Origin: Cyanobacteria bacterium UBA1186
Lineage (GTDB): Bacteria; Cyanobacteriota; Vampirovibrionia; Gastranaerophilales; Gastranaerophilaceae
Reading direction: 5' to 3'
Assembly: GCA_002309875.1 (NCBI GenBank)
Contig: DBYM01000069.1
Coordinates: 7,429-25,500, forward strand
DNA length: 18,072 nucleotides
Shown piece by piece: positions 7,131 through 14,049 of the stretch (position 1 is its first letter; each line of letters begins with the position of its first letter). The position numbers and the translations under genes are program-made. Under the pieces are notes generated by a model. The model saw only the letters and a program-made list of their open reading frames with translations, was not told the origin of the DNA and did no database searches.

Positions 7131-7715
7131 TTAACCCTCAATAACCCGCTTTGCTTCAATAATTACGGGTAATGCTCTTATAACGCAGAATGCTATTGCG
7201 AATACTGCTGCCCAATACCCTATGGTCCAAATGATATCCGCATTCGGAATGTCAGGTATTTTTGCGGCGATTATGAGAACAAAGGCTGCAACTTTGGCAA
7301 CCGCATAACTTATTCTCATAAATCTTGAGCCTGTAATAAATTTGCATACAGGATTAACCTGCATGCTGAAAGGGGTAAGTCCTTTTTCCATAGCGGCGCT
7401 TCTTATGGTATCGGTTATAAAGCCTCTTGTAATTGCAATCAGCGGGAATAAAATGCTTAACCAACCCATGACTGCGAATAATATCCAATAAGCATTTTCT
7501 ACAATTCTGTCCCCCATAATATCAAGAAGTGCGCCAAATTTTGATTCTTCATGAAATTTTCTTGCCACATAACCGTCAAGTCCGTCTAAGGAGAAGGCAA
7601 TGATTGTCAGCGCAAGAGCCCAAATGTATGCGGTAGAATCTCCTTTCATCGCATATATCAGGTATATTGCATAGAACATTATAAAAATTCTGAATATAGA
7701 AATGAAATTTGCCAT
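7131..7715 (-). CDS. CDP-alcohol phosphatidyltransferase family protein (PgsA-like)
   Basis: Integral membrane phospholipid-synthesis enzyme of 194 residues. The complete CDP-alcohol phosphotransferase signature is present: Asp44, Asp47-Gly48, Ala51-Arg52, Gly61, Asp65 and Asp69 with the canonical spacings. Hydrophobic segments lie at about 4-23, 28-42, 74-98, 131-151 and 161-184. The most common bacterial role is joining CDP-diacylglycerol to glycerol-3-phosphate (PgsA), but the family also uses inositol phosphate, serine and other alcohols, and the sequence alone does not fix the acceptor, so no symbol is given. GAGGGAG (7722-7728), six bases ahead of the ATG, is a strong ribosome binding site. 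It is second in a four-gene minus operon, 33 bases after the oxidoreductase. Confidence 0.88.
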   Translation of the reverse strand: MANFISIFRIFIMFYAIYLIYAMKGDSTAYIWALALTIIAFSLDGLDGYVARKFHEESKFGALLDIMGDRIVENAYWILFAVMGWLSILFPLIAITRGFITDTIRSAAMEKGLTPFSMQVNPVCKFITGSRFMRISYAVAKVAAFVLIIAAKIPDIPNADIIWTIGYWAAVFAIAFCVIRALPVIIEAKRVIEG

Positions 7716-7748
7716 AATAAACTCCCTCTTATGCCGGCTTCAATAAGG

Positions 7749-8747
7749 TTATGCTTTCATTCGTGACAGAGCAAAATCTTTTTTGTTCAAATCTTCAACC
7801 TTTGCCCCGAGCATAATCTTTTCCGCTTCTTCAAGAATGCTTATAACCTTGTATCCGTTTTCACCGTCAGAACGGGCTTTCTGTCCTGATTCGCAGCAGT
7901 GTACGAAGTGCTGACATTCAAGTTTAAGCGGTTCTATTTCAAGATAATCAACGGGATAATCCTGAGTATTTGCGGGAACAAAATTGTCATAAACCTTTAA
8001 TTTGTTATTCGGAAGTGTGTCATCAAAAATTGCGGTTGCTTTTGTTCCTCTTATTAAAAGGGTTACATGCTTTTGAGGTGTTATCCAACTGTCGGAAATA
8101 TGTCCGATCATGCCGTCTTCAAACTCTATTGTGATATGAGTAATATCCATAATTTCGTTTCTGTCGGAAGAGCAGCCGACTGCAGAGATAACTTTTACGG
8201 GATCTTTCCCCGTAGCATATGCTATCATTGAGACGTCGTGCGGTGCCAAATCCCACATAACACTTCTGTCATTTTTGTGATAATTTACGTTAAGCCTGTC
8301 GCTTTGGGCATAAACAAGTTCTCCCAAGGCCCCTTCTTCTATTAACATTTTCAGTCTGTTAACGGCAGGGTGATAGAGGAGAAGGTGTCCGACCATGAGT
8401 ATCAATCCTTTTTCTTCCGCAAGTTCCGTAAGGATTTTTGCTTCTTCCGCTACGGTAGAAATCGGTTTTTCGACGTAAACATTTTTGCCTGCTTCAAGCA
8501 TGGCTTTAACTATTTTGAAATGTGTATGGCTCGGTGTTACTACTGCAACTCCCGTTATTGTTTCATCATTTATAACTTCGTTAAAATCTTTTGTGGTTCT
8601 GACACCCGGGAACTGTTCACGAACTGTCTTCAGCGACTCGTCATCGAGGTCGCAGACGATATCCAAAACGTTCAGGTTATAAAAGTTGCGGACAATATTT
8701 CTTCCCCACATTCCAAAACCTATTACGGCAATTTTTTGATTTTTCAT
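7749..8747 (-). CDS. Gfo/Idh/MocA family NAD(P)-dependent oxidoreductase
   Basis: Sugar-dehydrogenase-type enzyme of about 332 residues. It has an N-terminal Rossmann domain with GFGMWG (10-15), the family motif EKP with Lys94, and the catalytic D-x-x-x-H pair Asp166 and His170 in DLAPHD, then the alpha/beta substrate domain. The family oxidises or epimerises sugars, nucleotide-sugars and inositols; parts resemble UDP-GlcNAc-uronate dehydrogenases (WlbA/WbpB type) used for surface glycans, but this is inference. A TTG at 8753 would add two residues; the ATG at 8747 is preferred, with AGGA nine bases upstream. It is the first gene of the minus operon, directly downstream of a good promoter. 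The substrate is not predictable here. Confidence 0.88.
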   Translation of the reverse strand: MKNQKIAVIGFGMWGRNIVRNFYNLNVLDIVCDLDDESLKTVREQFPGVRTTKDFNEVINDETITGVAVVTPSHTHFKIVKAMLEAGKNVYVEKPISTVAEEAKILTELAEEKGLILMVGHLLLYHPAVNRLKMLIEEGALGELVYAQSDRLNVNYHKNDRSVMWDLAPHDVSMIAYATGKDPVKVISAVGCSSDRNEIMDITHITIEFEDGMIGHISDSWITPQKHVTLLIRGTKATAIFDDTLPNNKLKVYDNFVPANTQDYPVDYLEIEPLKLECQHFVHCCESGQKARSDGENGYKVISILEEAEKIMLGAKVEDLNKKDFALSRMKA

Positions 8748-8773
8748 ACCCAATCTTCCTCTCCGATACGAAT

Positions 8774-8802
8774 ATTATATTACAAGCGCAGTCCTTCGTA
8801 AA
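8774..8802 (-). promoter_or_regulatory. Promoter of the oxidoreductase-nnrD operon
   Basis: On the minus strand TTTACG (8797-8802) and a perfect TATAAT (8774-8779) are separated by exactly 17 bases. Transcription would start near 8767, giving a leader of about 20 bases that contains the GGAGAGGA ribosome binding site. It is divergent from the SIMPL gene promoter some 40 bases away. Confidence 0.75.
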
Positions 8803-8834
8803 GTAAAAAATGAACATAAAATTTTTCTTGTCGT

Positions 8835-8843
8835 TGGTATAAT
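8835..8843 (+). promoter_or_regulatory. Extended -10 promoter of the SIMPL-domain gene
   Basis: TGGTATAAT is a perfect TGn-extended -10 element. No good -35 is found at 17 bases, which such promoters can do without. Transcription would start near 8850, leaving a leader of about 24 bases with GGAGGG at 8861-8866. Confidence 0.75.
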
Positions 8844-8860
8844 ATAAGTCAGGATTATAT

Positions 8861-8866
8861 GGAGGG
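8861..8866 (+). promoter_or_regulatory. Ribosome binding site that fixes the SIMPL gene start
   Basis: GGAGGG lies seven bases before the ATG at 8874. An earlier in-frame ATG at 8859 overlaps this site and has no site of its own, and its extra residues would precede an otherwise standard signal peptide. Confidence 0.85.
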
Positions 8867-8873
8867 AAATTTT

Positions 8874-9620
8874 ATGAAAAGAACACTTATTATGGCATTA
8901 ATGCTCGGTTTGACAGCCGGTATGCTTACCTTTGCTCCCGCTATTTCTGCGGACAATAATGACAAGGGTCATATTTCGGTAAATACAACAGCCAACACTG
9001 AAGTTTCACCTGACGTTGCGGAAATATCTTTTGCGGTACAAACTTCAGATCCCAAATCAATGCAGAAAGCAACGGTTGCAAATAAAGAAATATCAGATAA
9101 AGTTTTGGGAGAATTAAAAAATCTTATAAATACCCAAAACGGTGATTATATCAAGACTTCGGATTACAGTGCAAATCCGGTTTACACATATAACGAGAAG
9201 AAAAGAGTATTGGATAAATATGAAGTTTCCAACCGTGTAATAGTCCATACAAAATCCATTGACAAAGTAGGAAAAATGATTGACAGTGCAATCGGAGCAG
9301 GCGCTACAAATGTTGCAAATCTTTCATTCTCGGTTTCAAATTATGAAACGCAGTGCAATGATTTAATAACAATAGCGGCGAAAAAAGCCAAAACAAGAGC
9401 GGAAGCCATAGCAAGAGCGATGAATTCTTCCATAATCGGTATAAGCAGTGTAAGTACAAGTTGCAGTGCCAATAACTATAATCAACCAAGATTTTACATG
9501 GCTAAGAATATGGTTGCTGATGCGGCAGCAGGGGTTGCAATGGAGGAATCTTCAACTTCAATCTCAAACGGTGTTGTAAAAGTTAATGCAAACGTGAGTG
9601 CAAGTTTCTTTGTTAAATAA
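8874..9620 (+). CDS. Secreted SIMPL domain (DUF541) protein
   Basis: A 248-residue exported protein. The signal peptide runs MKRT followed by a hydrophobic core to AISA, with likely cleavage after Ala26. The mature part matches the SIMPL/DUF541 pattern: HISVNTTANTEVSPDVAEISFAVQT at the N-terminus, the central YEVSNRVIVHTKSIDKVGKMIDSAIGAGATNVANLSFSVSN stretch split by variable loops, AAKKAKTRAEAIARAM, and a final hydrophobic strand VNANVSASFFVK. Members include E. coli YggE and the periplasmic BP26 of Brucella, which form oligomers; a role in oxidative or envelope stress has been proposed for some, but no reaction is known. It has its own promoter and a following hairpin, so it is probably monocistronic. 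Confidence 0.9.
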   Translation: MKRTLIMALMLGLTAGMLTFAPAISADNNDKGHISVNTTANTEVSPDVAEISFAVQTSDPKSMQKATVANKEISDKVLGELKNLINTQNGDYIKTSDYSANPVYTYNEKKRVLDKYEVSNRVIVHTKSIDKVGKMIDSAIGAGATNVANLSFSVSNYETQCNDLITIAAKKAKTRAEAIARAMNSSIIGISSVSTSCSANNYNQPRFYMAKNMVADAAAGVAMEESSTSISNGVVKVNANVSASFFVK

Positions 9621-9626
9621 TGTTTA

Positions 9627-9660
9627 TATGCCGAAGAAAATTTTTCTTCGGCATACTTTT
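9627..9660 (+). terminator. Hairpin terminator after the SIMPL gene
   Basis: An 11-base-pair perfect stem TATGCCGAAGA / TCTTCGGCATA (9627-9637 with 9645-9655) with a short A/T loop, followed by CTTTT. It starts six bases after the stop codon. The T-run is short, so termination may be partial, but the stem is strong. Confidence 0.75.
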
Positions 9661-9667
9661 ACAAAAT

Positions 9668-9696
9668 TTGTTTTTTAACCCGATTTAAAGTATAAA
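9668..9696 (+). promoter_or_regulatory. Promoter of the paired secreted-protein operon (leaderless geometry)
   Basis: TTGTTT (9668-9673) and TATAAA (9691-9696) are 17 bases apart. The -10 ends six bases before the ATG at 9703, so the transcript would begin at or next to the start codon. No Shine-Dalgarno sequence precedes that ATG. Confidence 0.5.
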
Positions 9697-9702
9697 TATG
9701 TT

Positions 9703-10560
9703 ATGACAAAGAAATTAATAGGGAGTATAGTTTTAACATTGTTTCTGCTTTCTCCGTCATACGGAGCGCAGCCGAACGTTGTAACATTGGATAAATCGGC
9801 TGTTGAAAAGCCTGAAATTTCGACGGGAGACAGTACTCAAACCCTGAAAGGCTCCCTGCTTATTAATGATTCGGAAACGATAGCGAACATTATTGATGAG
9901 CAAAAAAAACACGATACAAAAGATTTGGAAAACTTGTGGAAGGGAACAGTTGAGAACAATCAGGTTATAGAATTTGCGCTTAAAAAACTTGCAACTCCTG
10001 AATCTCAGAGGAGAATACATTCTTCCTTAATGGCAAAGACACTTTCTGCGATTGTTTCCGGCGCATCTTTTATTCCGAGTTTAATGGGCGCAAACCCTGC
10101 GATACAGACTTCGGCATTTTCTGCCGGCAGACTTGCACAAGGGCTTCTGAACAAGAAAAATGTTCCGCAGGAGACACCGCTTACTGATACGGAATTGATT
10201 GAACTTGCTAGTATGATTGAGGAATTGCAGGATACACTTGTAAGTTCTTACTACAACTATAAAAATACCCTGTCGCAATTAAAAACTACCCGTTCAAAGA
10301 TGCTTTTGTACGGGAGAAATTATGCAAATGCGGTTAAGAGCGGTGATGTTATGGAAATTGCAATTCAGACTGCTTTGTATGACTCTCTGCGTTTGCAGGA
10401 ATATAATCTTGAACAGTCTGCAAAAAAATATCATATTCAGTTACAGCGTATGGCAGGAAAGAAAGCAGTTGACGCACTTGACATGTACCAATACGATTTT
10501 GACTCCGTTCTCTACAGTGACGGCAGTTCAAAGGAAACCAAGAAAGGAGATAAAAAATGA
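9703..10560 (+). CDS. Secreted helical protein, first of a paralogous pair (TolC-hairpin-like C-terminal half)
   Basis: A 285-residue exported protein I do not recognise as a named family. The signal peptide MTKK plus hydrophobic core ends at SYGA (cleavage after Ala22). A polar linker follows, then LENLWKG (75-81), a helical segment, a Gly/Ala/Ser-rich stretch (about 110-145) and a long amphipathic helical region (165-260) with EELQ (173-176) and YYNY (183-186). The next gene has the same order: LxLLWQG, NP in a small-residue stretch, EELQ and YYEY, so the two are paralogues. The C-terminal region has the look of one helical hairpin of TolC-family outer-membrane efflux proteins (YY-x-Y, then Y-x-x-A/S-L-x-x-Q, and L-x-x-x-x-G), but a full TolC has two such halves plus beta strands. 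No Shine-Dalgarno site; see its promoter. The stop overlaps the next start as ATGA. Confidence 0.8.
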   Translation: MTKKLIGSIVLTLFLLSPSYGAQPNVVTLDKSAVEKPEISTGDSTQTLKGSLLINDSETIANIIDEQKKHDTKDLENLWKGTVENNQVIEFALKKLATPESQRRIHSSLMAKTLSAIVSGASFIPSLMGANPAIQTSAFSAGRLAQGLLNKKNVPQETPLTDTELIELASMIEELQDTLVSSYYNYKNTLSQLKTTRSKMLLYGRNYANAVKSGDVMEIAIQTALYDSLRLQEYNLEQSAKKYHIQLQRMAGKKAVDALDMYQYDFDSVLYSDGSSKETKKGDKK

Positions 10561-11438
10561 AGAAACTCCTTTCGCTAATTTTATGCGGCATATTTGTTCA
10601 GTCGGGTGTTTTAGCCGAACTGAAACTTGAGGAGGTCACGGCACCGCAGGACCCTGTATATCGTTTGGGCACAACAGATACTCCCGAGATAAAGTCTGAT
10701 TTTAATATCGAGCCTGTTGTTCAGCCCGTAATTCAGAAGGAGGTTACGGTAAAAGACGCACACGATATAACCTATGCGGATTTAAGTATAAAAAGAATGT
10801 CTGCGGAAATTTCAAAACTTCTCGAAATGGATTACAACGATATGCAGAGCGATCTTTCTTTATTGTGGCAGGGTGCTGCAATGGGAAGCGATACAATTAA
10901 GTTTGCCATATACAAATTATCTAATCCTGATAAAGATAAACCTGATACGAGTGCGGTGAAAAAGGTTTTGACAACTATTGCAGGCATGTCAACTCTTGTA
11001 GGTGCGGGAATGGGTAATCCTGTCCTTGCAAGTTCGGCATTAATCGGCGGAAATACTTTGGGTATAATGTCGCAGGATACGAAGGCTCTCAACTATAAAT
11101 ATACTCAGGTTACCGACGCAGATATGATACTTTTGGTAAGGAAAGTTGAGGAACTTCAGCAGAGGGTAGTGGATACTTATTATGAATACATTACCGCAAG
11201 AGAACTTTACAATATGACGACCGAAATGGCAAAACGTGCGGAACAGAATTATAATGCAGCACAAAAATCTTCAAAAGAAGTTGTTTTGATGACAGATACC
11301 TTTTACAGGGAAGCATTAGATGCTCAGCAAAATGCACGCGGAAATTTCTTTGAAAAACGTTCAAGACTTGAGCAGTTAGTGGGAGAAGAAACGTTCAGAG
11401 ATTTTGAACAAAATCTTGATAAGCGCGAGAAGCATTAA
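10557..11438 (+). CDS. Secreted helical protein, second of a paralogous pair (TolC-hairpin-like C-terminal half)
   Basis: A 293-residue exported protein paralogous to the one before it. The signal peptide MKKLLSLILCGIFVQSGVLA is cut after Ala20; Cys10 is inside the hydrophobic core and is not a lipobox. A proline-rich linker (27-62) is followed by LSLLWQG (100-106), a Gly/Ala/Ser-rich segment (about 138-170), EELQ (198-201), YYEY (208-211) and a charged helical tail ending EKRSRLEQLVG. This tail strongly recalls the last helices of one TolC-family repeat. AAAGGAG seven bases ahead and a 4-base ATGA overlap with the first gene show translational coupling, so the two proteins are probably made together and may form a hetero-oligomer. 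Function is unknown; an envelope or secretion role is inference from export and fold likeness. Confidence 0.82.
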   Translation: MKKLLSLILCGIFVQSGVLAELKLEEVTAPQDPVYRLGTTDTPEIKSDFNIEPVVQPVIQKEVTVKDAHDITYADLSIKRMSAEISKLLEMDYNDMQSDLSLLWQGAAMGSDTIKFAIYKLSNPDKDKPDTSAVKKVLTTIAGMSTLVGAGMGNPVLASSALIGGNTLGIMSQDTKALNYKYTQVTDADMILLVRKVEELQQRVVDTYYEYITARELYNMTTEMAKRAEQNYNAAQKSSKEVVLMTDTFYREALDAQQNARGNFFEKRSRLEQLVGEETFRDFEQNLDKREKH

Positions 11439-11442
11439 AACT

Positions 11443-11462
11443 AATCAAAACGGTTGATTTTT
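11443..11462 (+). terminator. Weak terminator after the paired secreted-protein genes
   Basis: AATCAA / TTGATT stem (six base pairs, five-base loop) running into five T residues, five bases after the stop. AT-rich and short, so it may only partly stop transcription before the next gene. Confidence 0.4.
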
Positions 11463-11474
11463 CTGTAACAGACA

Positions 11475-11503
11475 TTTACTTTTGTCGATAAATATGTTAT
11501 TTT
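11475..11503 (+). promoter_or_regulatory. Candidate promoter of the DUF115 gene
   Basis: TTTACT (11475-11480) and TATTTT (11498-11503) are 17 bases apart and would give a leader of about 12 bases starting at the GAGGG ribosome binding site. TATGTT (11493-11498) is an alternative -10. Moderate match only. Confidence 0.4.
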
Positions 11504-11522
11504 AGCGCTAGAGGGAATTTAT

Positions 11523-13193
11523 ATGTTTGAGAAAAATTTAGAATATATTGATAATATTGCTTTAAAACGCAGATTACAGAGAGTTTCACCTACCGAATCC
11601 AAGGCGGGAATTTCATATTGTATGTCGCAGTCAAATGACTATGTTCTTTTGAAACATGATGTGCCGTCTGACGATTTAAACAATCCGAGAGAAGCGGTTC
11701 GTAAGATGCTTGCACATAATATCAAAGGTGAAATGAAGCCTAACGATATTATCATCACGTTTGGTATAGGGCTCGGTTATCTGCTGGACGAGGCTTATAA
11801 CAAGTATCCGTCCCGTATTTATGTTTATGAGCCTGATTTGGATTTGCTGCATTTTGTTTTGGGTAATATTGATATTTCCGAACATTTATCAAGCGGAAGA
11901 GTTTATATAACAAATGATTTGGAAGAGTTAATAGCAAAACTTTCCCAGACCTATATTACAAAGGATAAGGTTGAAATTGTTTATCTGCAAAATTATGCCA
12001 TTGTCAGAAACAAAGAAATGCTTATGATGACTCAGCGGGTTTTTGATACCTGCCAGAGCAAGATTGTTGACGTCAATACGATATCAAAATTTTCCGAAGT
12101 ATGGCTTAATAATGCACTCGACAATATAGCAATGATAAATTCAAAAGAAGCATATTTGCTGTCTTCACTTGACGGAAAGTATGCAGGGCAGACGGCATTG
12201 ATTGCAGGTGCAGGCCCTTCGCTTGCGGATAATATTTCTTATATTCAGGCAAACAGGAACAAACTGATAATTCTTGCGGTTAACAAGGCAGTTAAGTTCC
12301 TTTTGCAGAACGGAATAACTCCTGATTTTGTCGTGGCTTTAGATGCAAGGAATATGAATGCCACTTTGGGCGGTTTGGAAAATCAACTTGGCAGGGCAAA
12401 TTGTATTTTTGATATAAGAACTGATAAAGAGGTATTTTCAAAAGGCTTCAGAAAACTTTTTGTAAGTTTTGCTGCTACCGATAATATTTCCAAAAAACTT
12501 GCCGATTACAATAATTTCATAAGTTTTAATGAGACGGGCGGAACGGCATCGACACTTGCTATGTTATCTGCAATCAGAATGGGCTTTTCCAAAATTGTAT
12601 TTGCGGGCATTGATTTGGCCTTCAAGGGTAATGAAATATACGCTTCCGGTGAAACTCTCAAGAGGGTATCTCAGGAGGAAATGCTCGTTGACGGAACCAA
12701 GAAAAACATAGTTCAGGTACATTCGGTAACCGGAGGAATGGTATATTCAAGAGAGGATTACAAAGCATTTGTTGAACATTTTTCAACCTTGATTAAGGAA
12801 TCGGGGTATAGTGAAATTTATAATGTATCATCATTCGGTGCTGCAATTGACGGTGTTAAAAGTGTTAAATTCGAGAGTTTACAACTTATCGCTCCTGCGG
12901 TTAATGTTACGCTCGATAATATAATGCCGTTTAAACTCAATGTAAAAGAATGTATGCAGGAAGAATTCGCAAACATAAACAACATAATTACGTACCTGTC
13001 CAAAGGCGTATTTTCTGCGGCACTCATTTCTTCGATAGTAAAATCAGCGTTGGTTTATCAGTATATGCAGGCAGATATAGTAACGGCTTTGCAGCGTAAT
13101 CTTGAGCCTCAGATGGCAGAAGAATTCATTGAAAAGACTAAGTTAGCAATAAAGAGTGTTGTTGAAATCCTGCAGAGAAATAAACTTATTTAG
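11523..13193 (+). CDS. DUF115 / MptE-like (motility accessory factor type) protein
   Basis: A 556-residue cytoplasmic protein of the DUF115 (6-hydroxymethylpterin pyrophosphokinase MptE-like) family, which includes the Maf proteins that attach nonulosonic acids to flagellins. The N-terminal part has a Rossmann-like ITFGIGLGYLLDEA with YVYEPDLD (about 80-110). The core has IAGAGPSL (227-234), AVNKAVKFLLQNGITPDFVVALDARN with Asp274, TGGTAST (338-344) and FAGIDLAF with Asp364. The C-terminal 140 residues are helical. GAGGG lies seven bases ahead of the ATG. No flagellin or nonulosonic-acid gene is in the window, so the substrate may be another surface protein or glycan. Its 3' end overlaps that of the converging regulator gene by four bases, without a terminator between them. 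Confidence 0.82.
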   Translation: MFEKNLEYIDNIALKRRLQRVSPTESKAGISYCMSQSNDYVLLKHDVPSDDLNNPREAVRKMLAHNIKGEMKPNDIIITFGIGLGYLLDEAYNKYPSRIYVYEPDLDLLHFVLGNIDISEHLSSGRVYITNDLEELIAKLSQTYITKDKVEIVYLQNYAIVRNKEMLMMTQRVFDTCQSKIVDVNTISKFSEVWLNNALDNIAMINSKEAYLLSSLDGKYAGQTALIAGAGPSLADNISYIQANRNKLIILAVNKAVKFLLQNGITPDFVVALDARNMNATLGGLENQLGRANCIFDIRTDKEVFSKGFRKLFVSFAATDNISKKLADYNNFISFNETGGTASTLAMLSAIRMGFSKIVFAGIDLAFKGNEIYASGETLKRVSQEEMLVDGTKKNIVQVHSVTGGMVYSREDYKAFVEHFSTLIKESGYSEIYNVSSFGAAIDGVKSVKFESLQLIAPAVNVTLDNIMPFKLNVKECMQEEFANINNIITYLSKGVFSAALISSIVKSALVYQYMQADIVTALQRNLEPQMAEEFIEKTKLAIKSVVEILQRNKLI

Positions 13194-14014
13194 TGAATCA
13201 TATATGTTGCATTTGAGCCGAGGACTTTGTCTTTCAGACGCTTGAAGCCTTTGCCGTATATGTATTTCATTTGTTCGACAAGATTTTCTTCAACATCAAT
13301 CAGGTACATATCGTGGACTATAAATTCTTTTATGATGAAGGCGATACTTTTATTTTGAGTCCATATTATATTTGTATCGTGAGCCTCATTTTTGAATGAC
13401 GAAACTTTTCCTATTATGCCTTCCGAGTCGTCAGATGCCATAATTATCATTCTTCCGCCGAGTGACATCTCGATATCTTTCGCAAAGGCATGTTCAAAGA
13501 CGAGTCCGAATCGGGACTGAAAATTGTCGTAACCTACGATTCTTATTTCAACATTTCGGTTATATGCGTCAAGGAGGTCTTTTTCAAAGATTTTAAAATC
13601 CTGATGCCAAATTTCGAGGTATATTTCGCGCTCCGAGTTTTTAATAACTTCGCTTATCTTGTTATAGATATTCTGTTTTCCGACGACGGTTATAATAGGC
13701 TCGTTATAATCATCTTTAACTTCGGGCAGATGCTTTTCAAGGTAGTTTATGGCGGAAGTCATCTTCTTTTGGTAGCCCGAAAGAAGTTGTTTCGGCTTAA
13801 TCGGTGTATATGAAACAGGCTTGGTATTGGTTGCGGCAACAACGTTTTTTTCTTCAAGTGCTTTGAGTGTATCATAAGTCCTAGATTGCGGAATATTTGC
13901 AAGTTTGGCAACTTCGTAGCCTGTTGCGGGGTATTTTTTTAAAAGGGCAATATAGGTTTTGGCTTCATAAGTGTTAAAGCCGATTTCTTTAAGTTTTTCT
14001 ATCAAGTCTGCCAT
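13190..14014 (-). CDS. TrmB-family transcriptional regulator
   Basis: A 274-residue DNA-binding protein. Residues 1-75 form the TrmB-type winged helix: IGFNTYEAKTYIALL, then ATGYEVAKLANIPQSRTYDTLKALEEKNVV. After a helical linker (80-100), residues 105-260 match the TrmB C-terminal, phospholipase-D-like sensor region (REIYLEIW, RNVEIRIVGYD, GGRMIIMA, NIIWTQNKSIAFIIKEFI). Such regulators are common in archaea, where several sense sugars, and less so in bacteria; the ligand here is unknown. No Shine-Dalgarno site precedes the ATG; instead an extended -10 ends six bases before it, so the message is probably leaderless. It lies 20 bases downstream of the giant gene on the same strand, so it could also be read from that gene's transcript. 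Confidence 0.88.
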   Translation of the reverse strand: MADLIEKLKEIGFNTYEAKTYIALLKKYPATGYEVAKLANIPQSRTYDTLKALEEKNVVAATNTKPVSYTPIKPKQLLSGYQKKMTSAINYLEKHLPEVKDDYNEPIITVVGKQNIYNKISEVIKNSEREIYLEIWHQDFKIFEKDLLDAYNRNVEIRIVGYDNFQSRFGLVFEHAFAKDIEMSLGGRMIIMASDDSEGIIGKVSSFKNEAHDTNIIWTQNKSIAFIIKEFIVHDMYLIDVEENLVEQMKYIYGKGFKRLKDKVLGSNATYMIH

Positions 14015-14020
14015 AGAGAG

Positions 14021-14049
14021 ATTATATCAGATTATTATTCCGTCGGCAA
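14021..14049 (-). promoter_or_regulatory. Promoter of the TrmB-family regulator, inside the end of the giant gene
   Basis: Minus strand TTGCCG (14044-14049), a 17-base spacer ending in TGA, and TATAAT (14021-14026): a TGn-extended -10 with a 4/6 -35. Six bases (CTCTCT) separate the -10 from the ATG, so transcription should start at or beside the A of the start codon. The -35 is in the last codons of the giant reading frame. Confidence 0.75.

Noticed and set aside
7728..7747. CTTAT / ATAAG stem between the oxidoreductase and phosphatidyltransferase genes as a terminator
   Set aside because: Only five base pairs with a ten-base loop and no T-run; it also overlaps the binding site of the next gene.
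8370..8801. 143-codon open frame on + opposite the oxidoreductase
   Set aside because: It lies wholly antisense to a well-supported gene and has a Phe/Tyr/Cys-rich composition typical of a shadow frame, with no recognisable domain.
8859..8861. Earlier ATG as start of the SIMPL-domain gene
   Set aside because: It overlaps the GGAGGG that serves the ATG at 8874, and has no binding site of its own.
10557..10620. Lipoprotein signal in the second secreted protein
   Set aside because: Cys10 is preceded by LIL, not a lipobox, and the hydrophobic core continues past it to a normal signal peptidase I site.
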